Below, in pieces: positions 47,933 to 61,500 of a stretch of 64,000 nucleotides of DNA. The first letter of the stretch is position 1; every line of letters starts with the position of its first letter. Made by a program: the position numbers and the translations under genes. The DNA comes from Cotesia glomerata (taxonomy: Eukaryota; Arthropoda; Insecta; Hymenoptera; Braconidae), in NCBI RefSeq assembly GCF_020080835.1, contig NC_058162.1, positions 2,046,001 through 2,110,000 of the forward strand, read 5' to 3'. Below the pieces are notes generated by a model. That model had not been told where the DNA came from. It searched no databases and was given only the letters and a program-made list of their open reading frames with translations.

Positions 47933-49195
47933 AAAAGGTAATTAATTACTATTATCATTCCAAATTTAGCCGACATTTATTATTTTTTTTTTAATTATTT
48001 AATTAGTTCCAAAAAGTTATTTTTAAAAAATTGCATTTTTTTAATTTCTTAAAATTTCTACATGCCATTTTTTTTTCTTATTGTTTTTTTTTGCCATAAT
48101 TTGTTAAAAAAAATTATTTAATATCCAAAGTTAATTTTTCATTAAAACACTAACATTAGCCAACATTTTTAATTATTTAATTAGTTCCAAAAAATTATTT
48201 TTAAATAATTGCATTTTTAATTTCTATATGCCATTTTTTTTCTTATTTTTTTTTGCCATAATTTGTTAAAAAACATTATTTAATATTTACAAAATTAATT
48301 CTAATTATTATAACACTAAAGTTAGCCAATATTTTTAATTTTTTATTATTAACTAAAAAATATTTTTTAAAAATTGCACTCATAATTTTTCAATATTTTT
48401 TTTTTGTAAGTATTTTGCAATAATTTTTTTAATAAAAAAAAATTTCTAAATTTTTTTAAATGTCAGCTAAATTAATTTTCAATATTAATATTTATTGTTA
48501 TTAAATTAAAATAAAAAAAATGAGCCAGTATTTATATTGTTTGTGTATTGGTTTACGGATGATGAAATAATCGAAGCTGTTTACAAAATGGCTACCAAGG
48601 TCATGATACTACGACGTAGAAACTCACATTTTTTTTTTCTTTGTTACAGTCGTGTTCATTTGTGTGTTCAAACTCTTCGTATTTATTGGAATTCAGCTGG
48701 TATTAAATTTATGAAAATAAATCAACGACTATTAAATAAATAATATGAGCTCGAGCTAATTCATCAACTACGAAGATTACCTGGACAAGCATTTAATCAC
48801 GAATCATTTATTTAAAATTTTAATTATATGCATACATATGTCTATTATTATTACTACTACCTATTACTCACGAGTTCAATGTTCGCCGTGTGAGAAGTAA
48901 ACATAAGTTATATAAGCTGCGACTTATTTTATTATAATCATCATTGTATTTAGACCTCGGAGGATTATTTATAAATCTCTTGTGTGTGATATTATCAATT
49001 GTCACTAGCAATTAGATAGTTTTTTTTTTTTAAACTTGTTAAATTTATCTCCTCGTAATAATGTTTAATTATAATCGTAATTAATACTAAACACTGCTTT
49101 GGAGTTTTCCATTTTATATGTGTAGTTCATAAGTCAAATTTGCTTGTGGTCATTTTTATTTTTCTCAAAATTTGTGTGTATCGAATTCAAGTATT
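47933..49195. other. 3' flank of the NUPR1-like gene
   Basis: The first 550 bases contain three diverged GTTAGCCGAC-family fragments. Positions 48535-48745 are less AT-rich and may be a 3' UTR exon. AATAAA-type signals lie near 48735 and 49202. Confidence 0.4.
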
Positions 49196-49196
49196 A

Positions 49197-49515
49197 CCTC
49201 AATAAAGAAAATAAAATGAATCAAAATTCTTTTTTAATTTAATTATAAGTATTGATTTTTTTTTTAATTTAATAAAATAGAATAAGATTAGTCCTAATTA
49301 AAAGAATAATAAAATAAAATGAATCAAAATTCTTTTTTAATTTAATTATAAGTATTGATTTTTTTTTTAATTTAATAAGATAGTGGAATAAAATTAGTGC
49401 TAATTAAATAAATAAAATAAGTCAAAATTCTTTTTTAATTTAATTATAAGTATTATTTTTTTTTTTTTTAATTTAATAAAGTAGTAGAATAAAATTAGTG
49501 CTAATTAAATAAATA
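49197..49515. repeat. tandem array, three units of about 105 bases
   Basis: Units begin AATAAAATGAATCAAAATTC and continue TTTAATTTAATTATAAGTAT, starting near 49208, 49312 and 49413. Confidence 0.85.
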
Positions 49516-49898
49516 AATAAAAGCAGCTTAGTGTTTACTTATACAATAAATTAAATTAAATAAGTTTGTAATAGTTATTTTTAAATCCTAATAATTTAAA
49601 AATATTGAAAAATTGTTTAGAAAAAAAAAACTTACGAAATTGAACTTTTTTTATGAAAAAAGTCGCAGAAATTTTGATTTTTACGATGTTGAAAAAAAAA
49701 CCAACGCCATTTTATTCGAAAAATAATATATTTTAAGGAAAAAAATCAATATTTAATGAAGTTTGAAAAAAATATATTTATTCTGAAATTTGAAGTTACG
49801 AATTTCGGTCAGTCGCTTAAAATGAGAATAAGACATTTAAACATGCAAAATAATATAAAAAGATTTAGTTTTTTGTTATAAAATTATTTTATTATAAT

Positions 49899-50042
49899 AA
49901 GGTAAAAGCCCCAATAGATGATCACGTACCAGTATGTGATCACTCCATATATTTGTATATCTATATTCACAAATATAGGTATACAAATACATGGAGTGAT
50001 CATATACTGGTACATGATCATCTATTGGGGCTTTTACCTTAA
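49899..50042. mobile_element. 142-base near-perfect hairpin MITE
   Basis: AAGGTAAAAGCCCCAATAGA at the left is the exact reverse complement of TCTATTGGGGCTTTTACCTT at the right. The arms run on for about 65 bases with few mismatches. The right border is TTAA. Confidence 0.85.
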
Positions 50043-51009
50043 TTAGAATATAAAAATACAAATATCTTGAAGAATACCAATGAAATCAGTCGTAAATGAG
50101 ACTAAGTCTCATTTATAAATCTCTTTTTAAATTTAAAGTTGCCTCAAAGTTCGCCTGGGGTCCACTGGACCCCGTATGTCTTCAACGGATTAATAATCTT
50201 GAAGGCACATTGAAGTATAAAAAATTTAATTTAATTAATAGCAGTAATTCATTTAATTTTTCTAATATCAAAATATAACTAAAAGAATATAAATTTTTTT
50301 TATATTTTACGACTAGTATTTTAAATAAATACCATAAAAAAATAAAAAAGGGTTGCAGTCAACTAGTCAGACTGACAACATTCCGAATTAATAAATTACT
50401 AGAACTCAGAAACTAAATATTGAATGTAATTTAAAATAATTAATTTTACAAATTTTAAAATTCCGAAAAATATAATCTTAAATAAAGAAAAAACTAAAGC
50501 TATATTAATAGAATTTTTCAGTCACAAAGTCTCAATAATTTAAAAAACATAACAACGAAAATTTGTACGCCGAAATGAATGAACAGACGAACACTCATTT
50601 AGCCGAAAAATTTAAATAATTTTATATTTAGATTAGAAATTTTTTTAAATTAATTATTTTAATTAATTTTATTTTAATTTACAAGCATGTATGGAAAACA
50701 CTCAAATTTCATGCTTGTAAAGGTGAACCTATTCGGATAAATATACGTCGGAACGAACCTCTTTCAAAATCAAATTAATTTTAACTCTTGAGGAATATAA
50801 GATTTAGATTTACTTATATTCGATAACCCGGTGTTTTATAATTTACAAAATTGTTTTTCGGCTGGTATTCTATTTAAGCTAATGTATTTTATAAACTTTG
50901 AATGTAGCGGAATTTTTAATTTTTTAGAGTTTTAATAATTCGGGATGTTGTCGATCTGACTGGTTGACCGCAACCCATAAAAAATACTATATTTATGCCG
51001 ACAATCAGT
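50043..51009. other. spacer downstream of the FHA gene
   Basis: No gene recognised. A short open frame at 50096-50278 is not supported. Confidence 0.5.
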
Positions 51010-51700
51010 TTATTTCGGGTAGTGTTTTTTGGTATGTTCACGCAAATAGTATCGATGCTTGATTTCCGATTCAGACTGAGAATCTTTGCTTTTATCATGA
51101 ACATGTTCATCATCATCATCATCATTAATATTACTATCATTATCATCAGTACTATCGTCTCCCTCAACATCGGAGTCATAAGTATCATAATCATTATCAT
51201 TATTATTATCACCATCATCTTGATTACAATTGTAGTTATCATTATCACCATTACCATTATTATCAAGATCATCTTCATTATTACCATTATTATCAGTATC
51301 ATCGTGGCTATCATCATTACTCTGACTAACTTGAAGACTTATTGAAAGACTTATTGATGTGCTGCCTATTTCTTCTTCAGTTTTACTGTCATTGGTATCA
51401 GTATCATCATCTTCATTACCATTATCATCTTCTTCCTCATCACTATTATTATCATCATCAATCGGATTGATTTGACGACATCCGGAAAGACGATGAGAAA
51501 TTTTCTTTACTCTATTACCTTCATTATCATAATGACCACGATAATTAACAGAAGTTTGTGAACGTGCTAATGATCTGTTGCCTATTTCTTTTTCAGCTTC
51601 AGTTTCATTGTCATTATTATCATCATCTTCATTATTATTATTATGATGATGATCATCATCATTATTATTATTATTATTATTATTATGATGATGATCATCA

Positions 51701-51731
<31 letters not shown>

Positions 51732-53607
51732 GATAATAACCTTCATGATTATTATGATGATCATCATCTTCATGATGATCATCATCATCTTCATTATTAT
51801 TATGATGATCATCATCTTCATTATTATTATGATGATCATCATCTTCGTGATTATTATGATGATCATCATCATCTTCATGATTGTTATGATGATCATCATC
51901 TTCATTATTATTATGATGATCATCATCTTCATTATTATTACGATGATCATCATCTTCATTATTATTATGATGATCATCACCTTCATGATTATTATGATGA
52001 TCATCATCTTCGTGATTATTATGATGATCATCATCTTCATTATTATTATTATGATGATCAGCATCATTATTAAGGCGGTTATCATCATTATTATTAAGGC
52101 GGTTATCATCATTAACATCATCTTCTTTCTTATCATTATTATCTTTATCATCACTCTGATTGATTTGAAGACTTTGAGAAAGACTATGAATAATATTTAT
52201 TATTCTATCATCTTCATTATCGTGATAACGACGACAATTAACGGAAGCTTGTGTACAAGTTAATGATTCGCTGCGTGTTTCTTCTTCAGTTTTATGATCT
52301 TTATCATTATCATTATAATTATAATTTTCAATGTCAACTTCACTTGTTGATAAATTTATTTCTTCTCTTGATTCATTATGATTATCTGCATTATCATTAT
52401 TTACCTCTTGATTTTGATCCAGCAAAATAACAGACGAATCATCATGTTTCTCTGGAGAACTCGAAGTATCTCTGATCTTTTCAGGAGTTGCTGACAAGTT
52501 TTCAGCCTGTTGATATTCAATGATACAAAAAACCTCACCAAATTTAACTGATGATGTTTGCAAGACAGGCATTCTTTCTCGAGCAGGAATTTGAACCTAC
52601 AAAAAAACAACTAAATTATTAAATTGAACAATTTTTTATGTCATAATAATTAATTAAAATAAAATTTATTGCATACATTGTTTATGTAGGTAAAATTAGT
52701 CGCGTTATGGTCTGTGATAAAAACTCCTCTGCTGCCGACCTCGAGATTTGCGTGAAATGCTGAAACTGACTGTAAAAAATAATTATTGTTGGTAATTATT
52801 AATTTAATAATATGAAAATTAAATAATAATAAAGTTAGCCGACATTTTTTATTTTTTTTTATTTTGCTTAATTTATTAAATTACAACCAAAAAATATTTT
52901 TAAAAAATTGCACTTATAGTTTTTTAAGTTTTTAACTAATGAAAAAAATTTTTTTTTATTTTTTTGTAATAATTCTTTAATAAAAAAAATCATAAAATTT
53001 TTTAGATGTCGGCTAACTTTATTTTCATGAAAATTAATTTAGCAGATATTTGATAATTTTAAGAATTTTATTAATAAATAAATTATGACAAAAAAAAAAT
53101 TGGCATAGAAATTTAAAAAAATAAAAAATGCAATTTTTCAAAAATAATTTTTTTGAAAAAAATTTATTTAGTAAAAAAAATTAAAAAATGGTTGTGACTG
53201 TTAACTTTAATTTCATTAACAATAAATCAATAATATATTACTTACTTTGTCTTTTATAATAACATCATTAAAATGAGACCTTCCTATGGTCAAATTTCCC
53301 CATCCTTGATTGTAAGTTTTTTCACCAATTTTTAGGTTAACTACCTAAAATATAAAAAAGAAAAAAAAAAATAAAATGAATCTAGAAAAATATTTTATAT
53401 TAAAGATAGAATTTTTTTCAATAAATTTTGTTTGCTATAACTAACTTATTAAAAAAAATTGAAAGAATTATTAGGTCTTTCAATTTTAGTATTGTAATAT
53501 CTTAATAATTAAGTAATAAATAATAATATTTAATATACCTTTTCTTGTAGAAATTGGGGAAGAATATTTCCACAATTTATTGTTGGACTCGTTGAATTGA
53601 GATTCAT
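51010..53607 (-). CDS. FHA-domain protein with giant Asp/Asn/His/Glu repeat tail
   Basis: Four exons on the minus strand: 53607-53539, 53344-53246, 52769-52677 and 52596-51010, all phase 0, 615 residues. Residues about 20-115 form a forkhead-associated domain: GRSHFNDVIIKD (the GR..S phosphothreonine loop), SVSAFHANLEV (S..H motif) and DHNATNFTYINN (N-T loop). FHA domains bind phosphothreonine peptides, often in DNA-damage signalling. The following 500 residues are low complexity. A His-rich acidic tract with about 20 copies of a motif like EDDDHHNN (51590-52080) sits between other D/N/E-rich blocks that include QTSVNYRGHYDNE and QASVNCRRYHDNE. The C-terminus is basic (REHTKKHYPK). The neighbour upstream on the same strand is MDC1-like. 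The protein could be an MDC1 N-terminal paralogue or an unrelated FHA adaptor. Confidence 0.82.
51590..52080 (-). repeat. coding minisatellite, EDDDHHNNN units
   Basis: Units of 27-33 bases built on ATGATGATCATCATCTTCAT (plus strand). Nearly all changes keep the frame and the Asp/His/Asn/Glu alphabet. Antisense frames over the same DNA are also open, but only as a by-product of the repeat. Confidence 0.9.
52817..53212. mobile_element. GTTAGCCGACAT-family MITE(s) in FHA-gene intron 2
   Basis: AAAGTTAGCCGACATTTTTT (about 52832) and AGATGTCGGCTAACTTTATT (about 53004) are inverted ends. A second diverged member abuts it to 53212. Confidence 0.65.
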
Positions 53608-53609
53608 TT

Positions 53610-55576
53610 TTTTACTGTTTTCTTAACAATTGCAGGTGTTTTAATAATTGGAAAACTTAGAGCTCATTATTAATATATAAATTTCGATGACAATGACCCT
53701 CAAGGAAAATTTTCGAAACATTAATGGTGTCAAAAGAGCGTGAAACATAAATAATATACTTGCAATTTCATTCTAATTAAAAAAATTAATAACACTAAAG
53801 TTAGCCGAGATTTTTAATTTTTTTTTTATTTAAATAAACAAACCCAACAGCCTAGGGGCCATTAACAGGGTTAATAATACAACAGTTAGTATATTAAAAA
53901 AAAAAATTTTTGATTTATAACAAGATGACTTCATATTTAATAGAATATTAATATTAGTATTAATTATAAATATTAACATTGATTATAAATTTAATAGATA
54001 GATTGCTAAATGAGTAGACCATTGATGTGTTAGCAATTGCAAACCATAACAAAAAATAATAGTAATTGATAAAATTGAAAAGAAAAAATAATAAGAATAA
54101 TAATAATAATTATAAAAGTTGTAGCAATTGCACATAATTAACACTATTAAGTTGATATTTTGCCAATAAGTGATGCTGTTATACAGCCACTAAGTTAGTT
54201 TGACAGCACCAGGTGTAAATAATTATTTGATAATTAGTAACAAGATTATTTTGTTCAAATTAAAGCAAATTATAAAAGTCATTTAAGAGTGAAAATCTTG
54301 TATCATGTAATATACGGGCCTGGTGCCCGATAAATCTGCTAGTATTGACATCACCAGTTTTAATGATCTTACAGCTAATATCACTCAAACTCTCAAATAA
54401 CATGTAACATCTGCAGATCCAAAAAAATCACTAAAAAAACAAAAAAAAAATAATAATTCTAATAATACACTGAATAGTTCGCTAGTAGAATATCCTCATG
54501 GATAGTTAATGATTTTTGTTCAGGCCCATAACCGAAGTTCGGGCATGCTGAACAATAATCTGTCGAGTCCCTCTGGTCACTATCCGTAAATTCTTCTCCC
54601 CCGCTGAAGTACGCCGCTTCATCTCCTTTATTAAATTATTTATTATAGTTTTTCAAGTTTTTTACAAATGCAAATTTTTCTTTATTTTTTTGTAATAATT
54701 TTTCAATTAAACAATTAAAAAAAAAATTTTCACATGTAAAAAACTTGAAAAACTATAAGTGCAATTTTTTATAAATATCTTTTTAGTTGTAATTTAATTA
54801 ATAAAAAAAATCAAAAATTTTTAGACGTCTGCTAACTTCAGTGTCATAAAAATTAAATGTTTTTAAAAAACCAATTATCTTAAAATATGAAAATTAATTT
54901 AGCATATATTTAATCATTTTTTAAATTCTATAACAAATAAATTATGGCAAAAAAAAATTGACATTTGAAAATTTAAAAAACTAAAATATGCAATGATTTT
55001 TTGGGACAAATTTTTTTGTTAAATAAAATTAAAAAATTGTTAAGTGACTGCTAACTTTAATGTCATTCTTAAAATTTATTATTAAAAAATTATATTTATT
55101 GATTTATTAGTCAATTTATTTTTTTTAATTAAAATAAAATTGCAAGTGTCAATAACTGGGTCTTTTTACCTTACTCGATTTTTTTTTTTTTTACATTAAA
55201 TTTACTTTTTTAATCACACTATTAAATTAATTAAACAATAAAAATTTTATTGACAAAAATTAATTCTATTATTTTACATTAATATTTAACGTTAACACAA
55301 TAGATATTAATTTCAACAAAAATTAAAGTTAAATTTTAAATTGATCATACAATGTAATAAAATTTTTTATATATTATGAATTATGACATAGTTTAATATT
55401 TATTTTTTAATTTAAGAAAATAATATTCAAATGTAATATTTACTAATTTTTTTTTTAACGCGGTTCGCTATAATAATAATAATAATAATAATAATAATTC
55501 ATTTTTTATTAACACGCTTAATTTTATAAAAATATAAACTTTATTACACTTAAGCCCAACTTTTTATCAACTTATC
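53610..55576. other. spacer between the FHA gene and the MDC1-like gene
   Basis: No exon recognised. It contains GTTAGCCGAC-family remnants (53790-53850, 54640-55075) and a short AAT trinucleotide run (about 55470-55498). Confidence 0.5.
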
Positions 55577-58500
55577 TTAGAAACTAAGCTTATGTTCTTC
55601 TGCATTTAATTCTTGTTTCAGAATTCCAGACATTAAAAATTCTGTCGTAACAACAGGAACTTGGATATCATTTGGTACGTTTGCTGTTAATTTCTTAAGT
55701 TTAGAAATATCAGCTGCACAGCTGATAATATAAGTATTGGTCCATGTTTTTGGAGGTCGAACCAAAGCTTTTCCACCAGCAACTTGAATCATGTCTGTAA
55801 AAAATAAAGAATAAAAATAAATAAATGAAATCAATAAATCTATTGAAAAATGCTAAATAATTATATGTAAATAATTATACTTTTAAGTTCATTGAAGCTA
55901 GGTTGATTGACACCGGATGTAACAACAAACGTCAAATTGTGCAGTAAACTTTTTTCCTTAGATTTAATCAAACTCTGTTTTAAATTAAATCCAAATTTCG
56001 CTTCAGCTGCTGAATCATGCAGAATATATTTATCTGTTTCGATTAATTTATTACTCTTGATACTTGCATTGATCCAATTTTCAGAAACAATGGGAATGCC
56101 GCGAGAAATCGCGCAGAGAAATTTCAAAGTTCTGCGAACTTTGTCTGTTACTAAAATAGTTCCAGTCATCGGATCGTTGCTTATTACTCCGCCTGAAAAA
56201 AAAAATTAATCTATATTATTAAGAGAATAAGCAAAATTTTGTGGCCAGTGTATTGACATGATAAAATGGGTTTTTATAAATACTATACATAATTAAAAAA
56301 AGACCTTGTATCTCGTGAAATATTGAGATTTTTAAAGGTATAAGCTGATCCTGGTGTTACACTCATCAAGACCTTTCATTTGAGTACCCACATCATTTTT
56401 TCATATATTTATATATATTATATGTATGTATATATGAAAAATATTTCAAAAATGCATGTGGGTACTCAAACGAAAGCTCTTGATGAGTGTAACATCAAAA
56501 TGAGCTTATATCTTTAAAAACTTCAATAATTAAAAAAGTACAGTGCAATTTAACATAATTAACAAACGATCTTGTATCTTGTGAACTATTGACATTTTTA
56601 AAGATATAAGCTCATCCCGACATTACACTCATCGAGACCTTTCATTTAAGTACCCACATCAATTTTTCATATATTTATATATATTATATATACGTATGTA
56701 TGAAAAATATATCAAAATGCATGTGGGTGCTCAAATGAAAGCTCTTGATGAGTGTAACATCGAGATGAGCTTATAACTTTAAAAATTTCAATAGTTAAGA
56801 AAATACAGTACAATTTAACATAATTAAGAAACGATCTGGTATTTTGTGAACTATTGACATTTTTAAAGATATAAGCTCATCCCGATGTTACTCTCATCGA
56901 TACCTTTCATTTGAGTACCCACATCAATTTTTCATATATTTTATATATTTATATATATGTATATATGAAAAATATATCAAAAATACATATGGGTACTCAA
57001 ATGAAAGCTCTTGATGAGTGTAACATCAGGATGAGCTTATATATTTAAAAATTTCAATAGTTAAGAAAATACAGTTCAATTTAACATAATTAAGAAACGA
57101 CAATGTATCTTGTGAACTATTGACATTTTTAAAGATATAAGCTCACCCCAACATTACACTCATCGAGACCTTTCATTTGAGTACCCACATCAATTTTTTA
57201 AATATTTATACATATTATATATATGTATATATGAAAAATATATTAAAATGCATGTGGGTACTCAAATGAAAGCTCTTGACGAGTTTAACATCGAGATGAG
57301 CTTATATCTTTAAAAACTTCAATATTTAAGAAAGTACAGTGCAATTTAACGAAATTCATTATTTAATAAAGCAAAATTCTATTTATATTTATAGCTCACA
57401 AGTTACGGAAGTCAGATAGTGACTGCAGGGTTGCTAATAAGTTTTACTAAATCAAATTAACAAAATCATCACACTTACCAAGACTCTGAACGGCTTGTTC
57501 ATGTGTCTCGTAATCAATACCAGTGAACATAATTTTATACTGCATCTCAGCCGGACGATGGCTATGTCTCGACCTAGCTGAAGTAGAAGGCGAATCCACA
57601 ACACTATTTCTCGACCTTTTAGATGCAATTGTACTGTTAAGAGTACTCGAGGATGCCGAAGAAGTGGAAGTATCCAAAGTCGTTTGATCAGCAGCCGCTT
57701 TCTTAGTTCGTTTAGCCGCAGTTTTTTTCTTAACTTCAGTATTGTGTTCCTCATTATTACTATTATTCGAACTTACTGAAGCACTGAGCAAGCTCTGATC
57801 AACATCCACTTTTTTAGACCGTTTAGCTACAGTCTTTTTCTTCGCCTCTACTCCAGTAGCAGTTTTCTGGTCCTCGGTACCTGAGCTCACTGAAGCGCTA
57901 AGCAAGCTCTGATCTTCATTAACTTTCTTCGATCGTTTAGCAGGAGCTTTTTTCTTAGTCTCAGCTTGAGCTTTTTCTACAACACTAGAATTAATTGACT
58001 TGGAATTCTTCCGAGCTTTGCGAGCCCGTTTCGCAGGTACCGTATGATCTTGACCTTCATTTAAATCACCATCATCATTAACAAATGCTCCACTCTTCAA
58101 TTTCTGAGGAAGTACGCGCTTTCTTGTTGATTTTCTATCAGCGACTTTACTAGCCGCAGCCGCTTCTTTGTTAACCTTTACCTTATTTTTATTTTTACTC
58201 CCAACTTTCTTGAGACCTGTCAAAATTTTTTCTTTGTCATTAGCATTAAGAAGGCGATCAGCCAACTGTTTTAAACGAACAAAATCAACCTCACCATCAG
58301 ACGAAGAACCATCATCGTCAATACTCTTTAATTTGGGTAACTTAACATCTGAATGACTAAAACTAGAGTTAGGAATTATTTTTGAATTACTAAAAATACC
58401 ATCATCGTCTTCTTCTGACATCGCTTTTATCTTCGCCATTGATTTTTTGAGTTTTTGAACTATGTTACCCGATGAATAATCATCTTCACTGTCTGAAGAA

Positions 58501-61500
58501 TAAACAGTTGAATTTGCTGGGTTAGCATCAGTACCAGCAACACGAACATCTGGTAAGCCTGCAAAAAAATCGTCTTCATTAACCGGATTAACCGTTTGTT
58601 TTTTTTCATTCTCGGGTTTTGCACCTTTTTCTGTAACTAGATAAAAAAAAAAAAATTATTTTTTAATAAAATATGCTTATAAATTTATTAAGGAGATCCA
58701 AGTACCCTCCTATTGTAAAGAATATCTATAAAAAAATAATAAGTAGAAACTTTTGTTATGCATCTTAAGGAAGTTCGAGCGAATCTAATGTAAAAAATAA
58801 TTTCCAACTTTGAGCTTTGAAATTAAGTATACGTATAAATAAATACGTCATTTATCTAATACCAAAATTTAAAAAAGATTCACCGTTTAGTTACTTGGAT
58901 ATTAAATTTTAAAAATCACATATTTTATCTCCTTATACACGGGCTCTTATGACTGACAAACTTTTGTCGAGACTTTAATTATTTTTTTCAATATTAATCT
59001 CCCAACTTTAACGGATAAAAAACTATACACAAGAAACTTGGATTATTACAAAATATAAAAACAATTTAATAATAATACATTACCGATATAATTTTTGAAA
59101 TATTTAAAGTCAAATTTTATGTTTGTAACTCGTTTATCGTCAGCCATTTATTCGAATAAATATTTGACAACATCGCGTCAACAGTTGAGAAAAAAGATAA
59201 GGATAGAAATATAGTTACAGAGAGAGAAATGTTTAACTCACACACTCATCCACGTCTCTGTTATGGGTATAATCAAACGCGCTATTGCCAAATCTGTTTA
59301 TTTATTCCGGCAAGTAATAAATACCAAAGTCATTTTATTACTTTACTTTATTAAATAAGTAAAAATCATCAATTATTAAATTATTTTAAATTAAAATAAA
59401 GAATTTTGACGAATATTGGGAAGACTAAAATTAAAAAAAAATTTTAACATTATTTTGACTCATTAGTTACGCTCGAACTTCCTTAAAATTAATTAATAAC
59501 ATTTTTGAGGAAATTTCCAAATTTTTTCAATCAAATTCAATGAAAATAAATTTTTTTTTAATTGTTAATTGCATTAAACTCTTAACCAAATACACGGTTG
59601 GTGGAATCTCCATTTACCTACATGTAAAAATTACAATTTTCAAACCTAATTACTTCATTAAATATCCCGGAAAACTACTGGTTTTTAATTTTTTTTTTTA
59701 TTAATTATTACGTTACGTAGATAGAATTTACAAATTTTCAAGAAGTTTTAAAAATTTGACTACTTTGCGTGGATCTCCTTAAGGAAATCCAAGTACCCTT
59801 CTATTGTAAAGACTGTCTATAAAAAATAAAACGTAGAAATACTTTTGTTATGCATCTTAAAATTAATTTTTAAATTAATTAATAACATTTTTGAGGAAAT
59901 TTCCGATAAATTTACTCATTAAATAATTATTAACACTTAATTGACTAATAAAAAATATAGCCTACTTTTTTTATTGTTTTAATCTTTAGCTTATTATTTT
60001 TTCAATCAAATTCAATGAAAATAAAATTTTTTTAAAATCATCAATTGCATTGAATTCTTAACCAAATACACGGCTGGTGGAGTCTCCATTTACCTACATG
60101 TACAAATTATAATTTTCAAACCTAATTACTTCATTAAATATCCGGAAAACCTGTTTTTAAATTTTTTTATTAATTATTAGGCTACGTAGATTGAATTTAC
60201 AAATTTTCAAGAAGTTTTAAAAATTTGACTAATTCGCGTGGATCTCCTTAATTATGTAAAAAAAAATTACCTTTAGTTTTAAGTTTTTTTTCTGGTGACT
60301 CATACACTGCGACAGATTCATCGCCTTCAACCGGAACTCCATTAGAAAACCCAGCTGTACCCGGCGCATAGACAACTTTTTTCGCCGCTTTACCTTGACT
60401 TTTCTCAGACTTCTGCGACGAAGAACTCCCTTGACTATCAACAAGAATATTAGATTTCTTCTTTCTAGAAGACAACTTAGCGAAGTAAGCCTCTTGCGTA
60501 TCAGGACCTGAATCCACCTGGGATTCACTGCATTTTTTATTCACCAAATTAATTTTATTTTCTTGACTACCGGGTTTCTGAAAATTATTAACACTATGTA
60601 ATTTTTCAGGGACATCATTTAATATTTCCTCAAGCTGCTGAGTTTGAAGCGGAATCGCGTCCTCAAGTTCATCATCATTACTACCACCGAACATAGCGTC
60701 TAAATTCCTAACTAAACTGTCATTGTGTAAATCACTATTTACTTTATCATTTTCCAATTCTTTTTTTTTAATTTTTTTTTCATATGAATTTAAATTATCC
60801 CCTTGTAATTTATCAAGATCAACTGTACAATTTTTCACAGAGGCAAAATTTATTTTTCTCTTTCCTGAAGAAAGAGGAGTTGAAGATGCTCTACGTGAAA
60901 TTTTATTACTTTTAATTACAGGAGATTTTTCCTCCAAATTATCATTTTTTTTTTCACATGTTTCTTTTGAACCTTCAAAATTTATAATTTGCGTCGGTGC
61001 ATTTTCTAAATCAACTGAATCAATACTATCATCATTAGTTTTATTTTTAGTCTGAGAATTTTTATTAATTTTATTAATTTTATTAACAGATAAAAAAATT
61101 GCCTGCGAATCTATAAGTTGAGTAGGCTCTAGATCATCTCTTTGTGTTTCTAAAATTTTCTGGGTATCCTCAATGCCATTATTAATTTTTTGAGTTTCTA
61201 AATTTAATAATTGAGTTGGCGCATCATCAAGATCTTGATCTTGATCACAAGTTTTTAATTCATTAATTTTATTAATTAATCCTTGATTTTTTTTATCATC
61301 TACTTCTCTACGAAGTGACTCTAATTCTTCATCATCAGTTTCATCATCATCATCATCATCATTATCATGCTTAAAATTATTTTGTGGATTTACTAATTGA
61401 GTTTCCGCGAATTCATCACAAGCTTCATGATCATTATTAATTTTTTTACATGCATTAGAATTAATATTTAAAGGAATAACTTGAGTCAGCGCATCAGGGT

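Noticed and set aside
51558..52263. Several long antisense and alternate-frame ORFs over the FHA-gene repeat
   Set aside because: They are by-products of a trinucleotide-like minisatellite. Only the minus frame beginning with the FHA exons has splice continuity and a recognisable domain.
55907..56209. Plus-strand ORF opposite the BRCT exon
   Set aside because: Shadow of the minus-strand BRCT1 exon, which has clear homology and splice sites.
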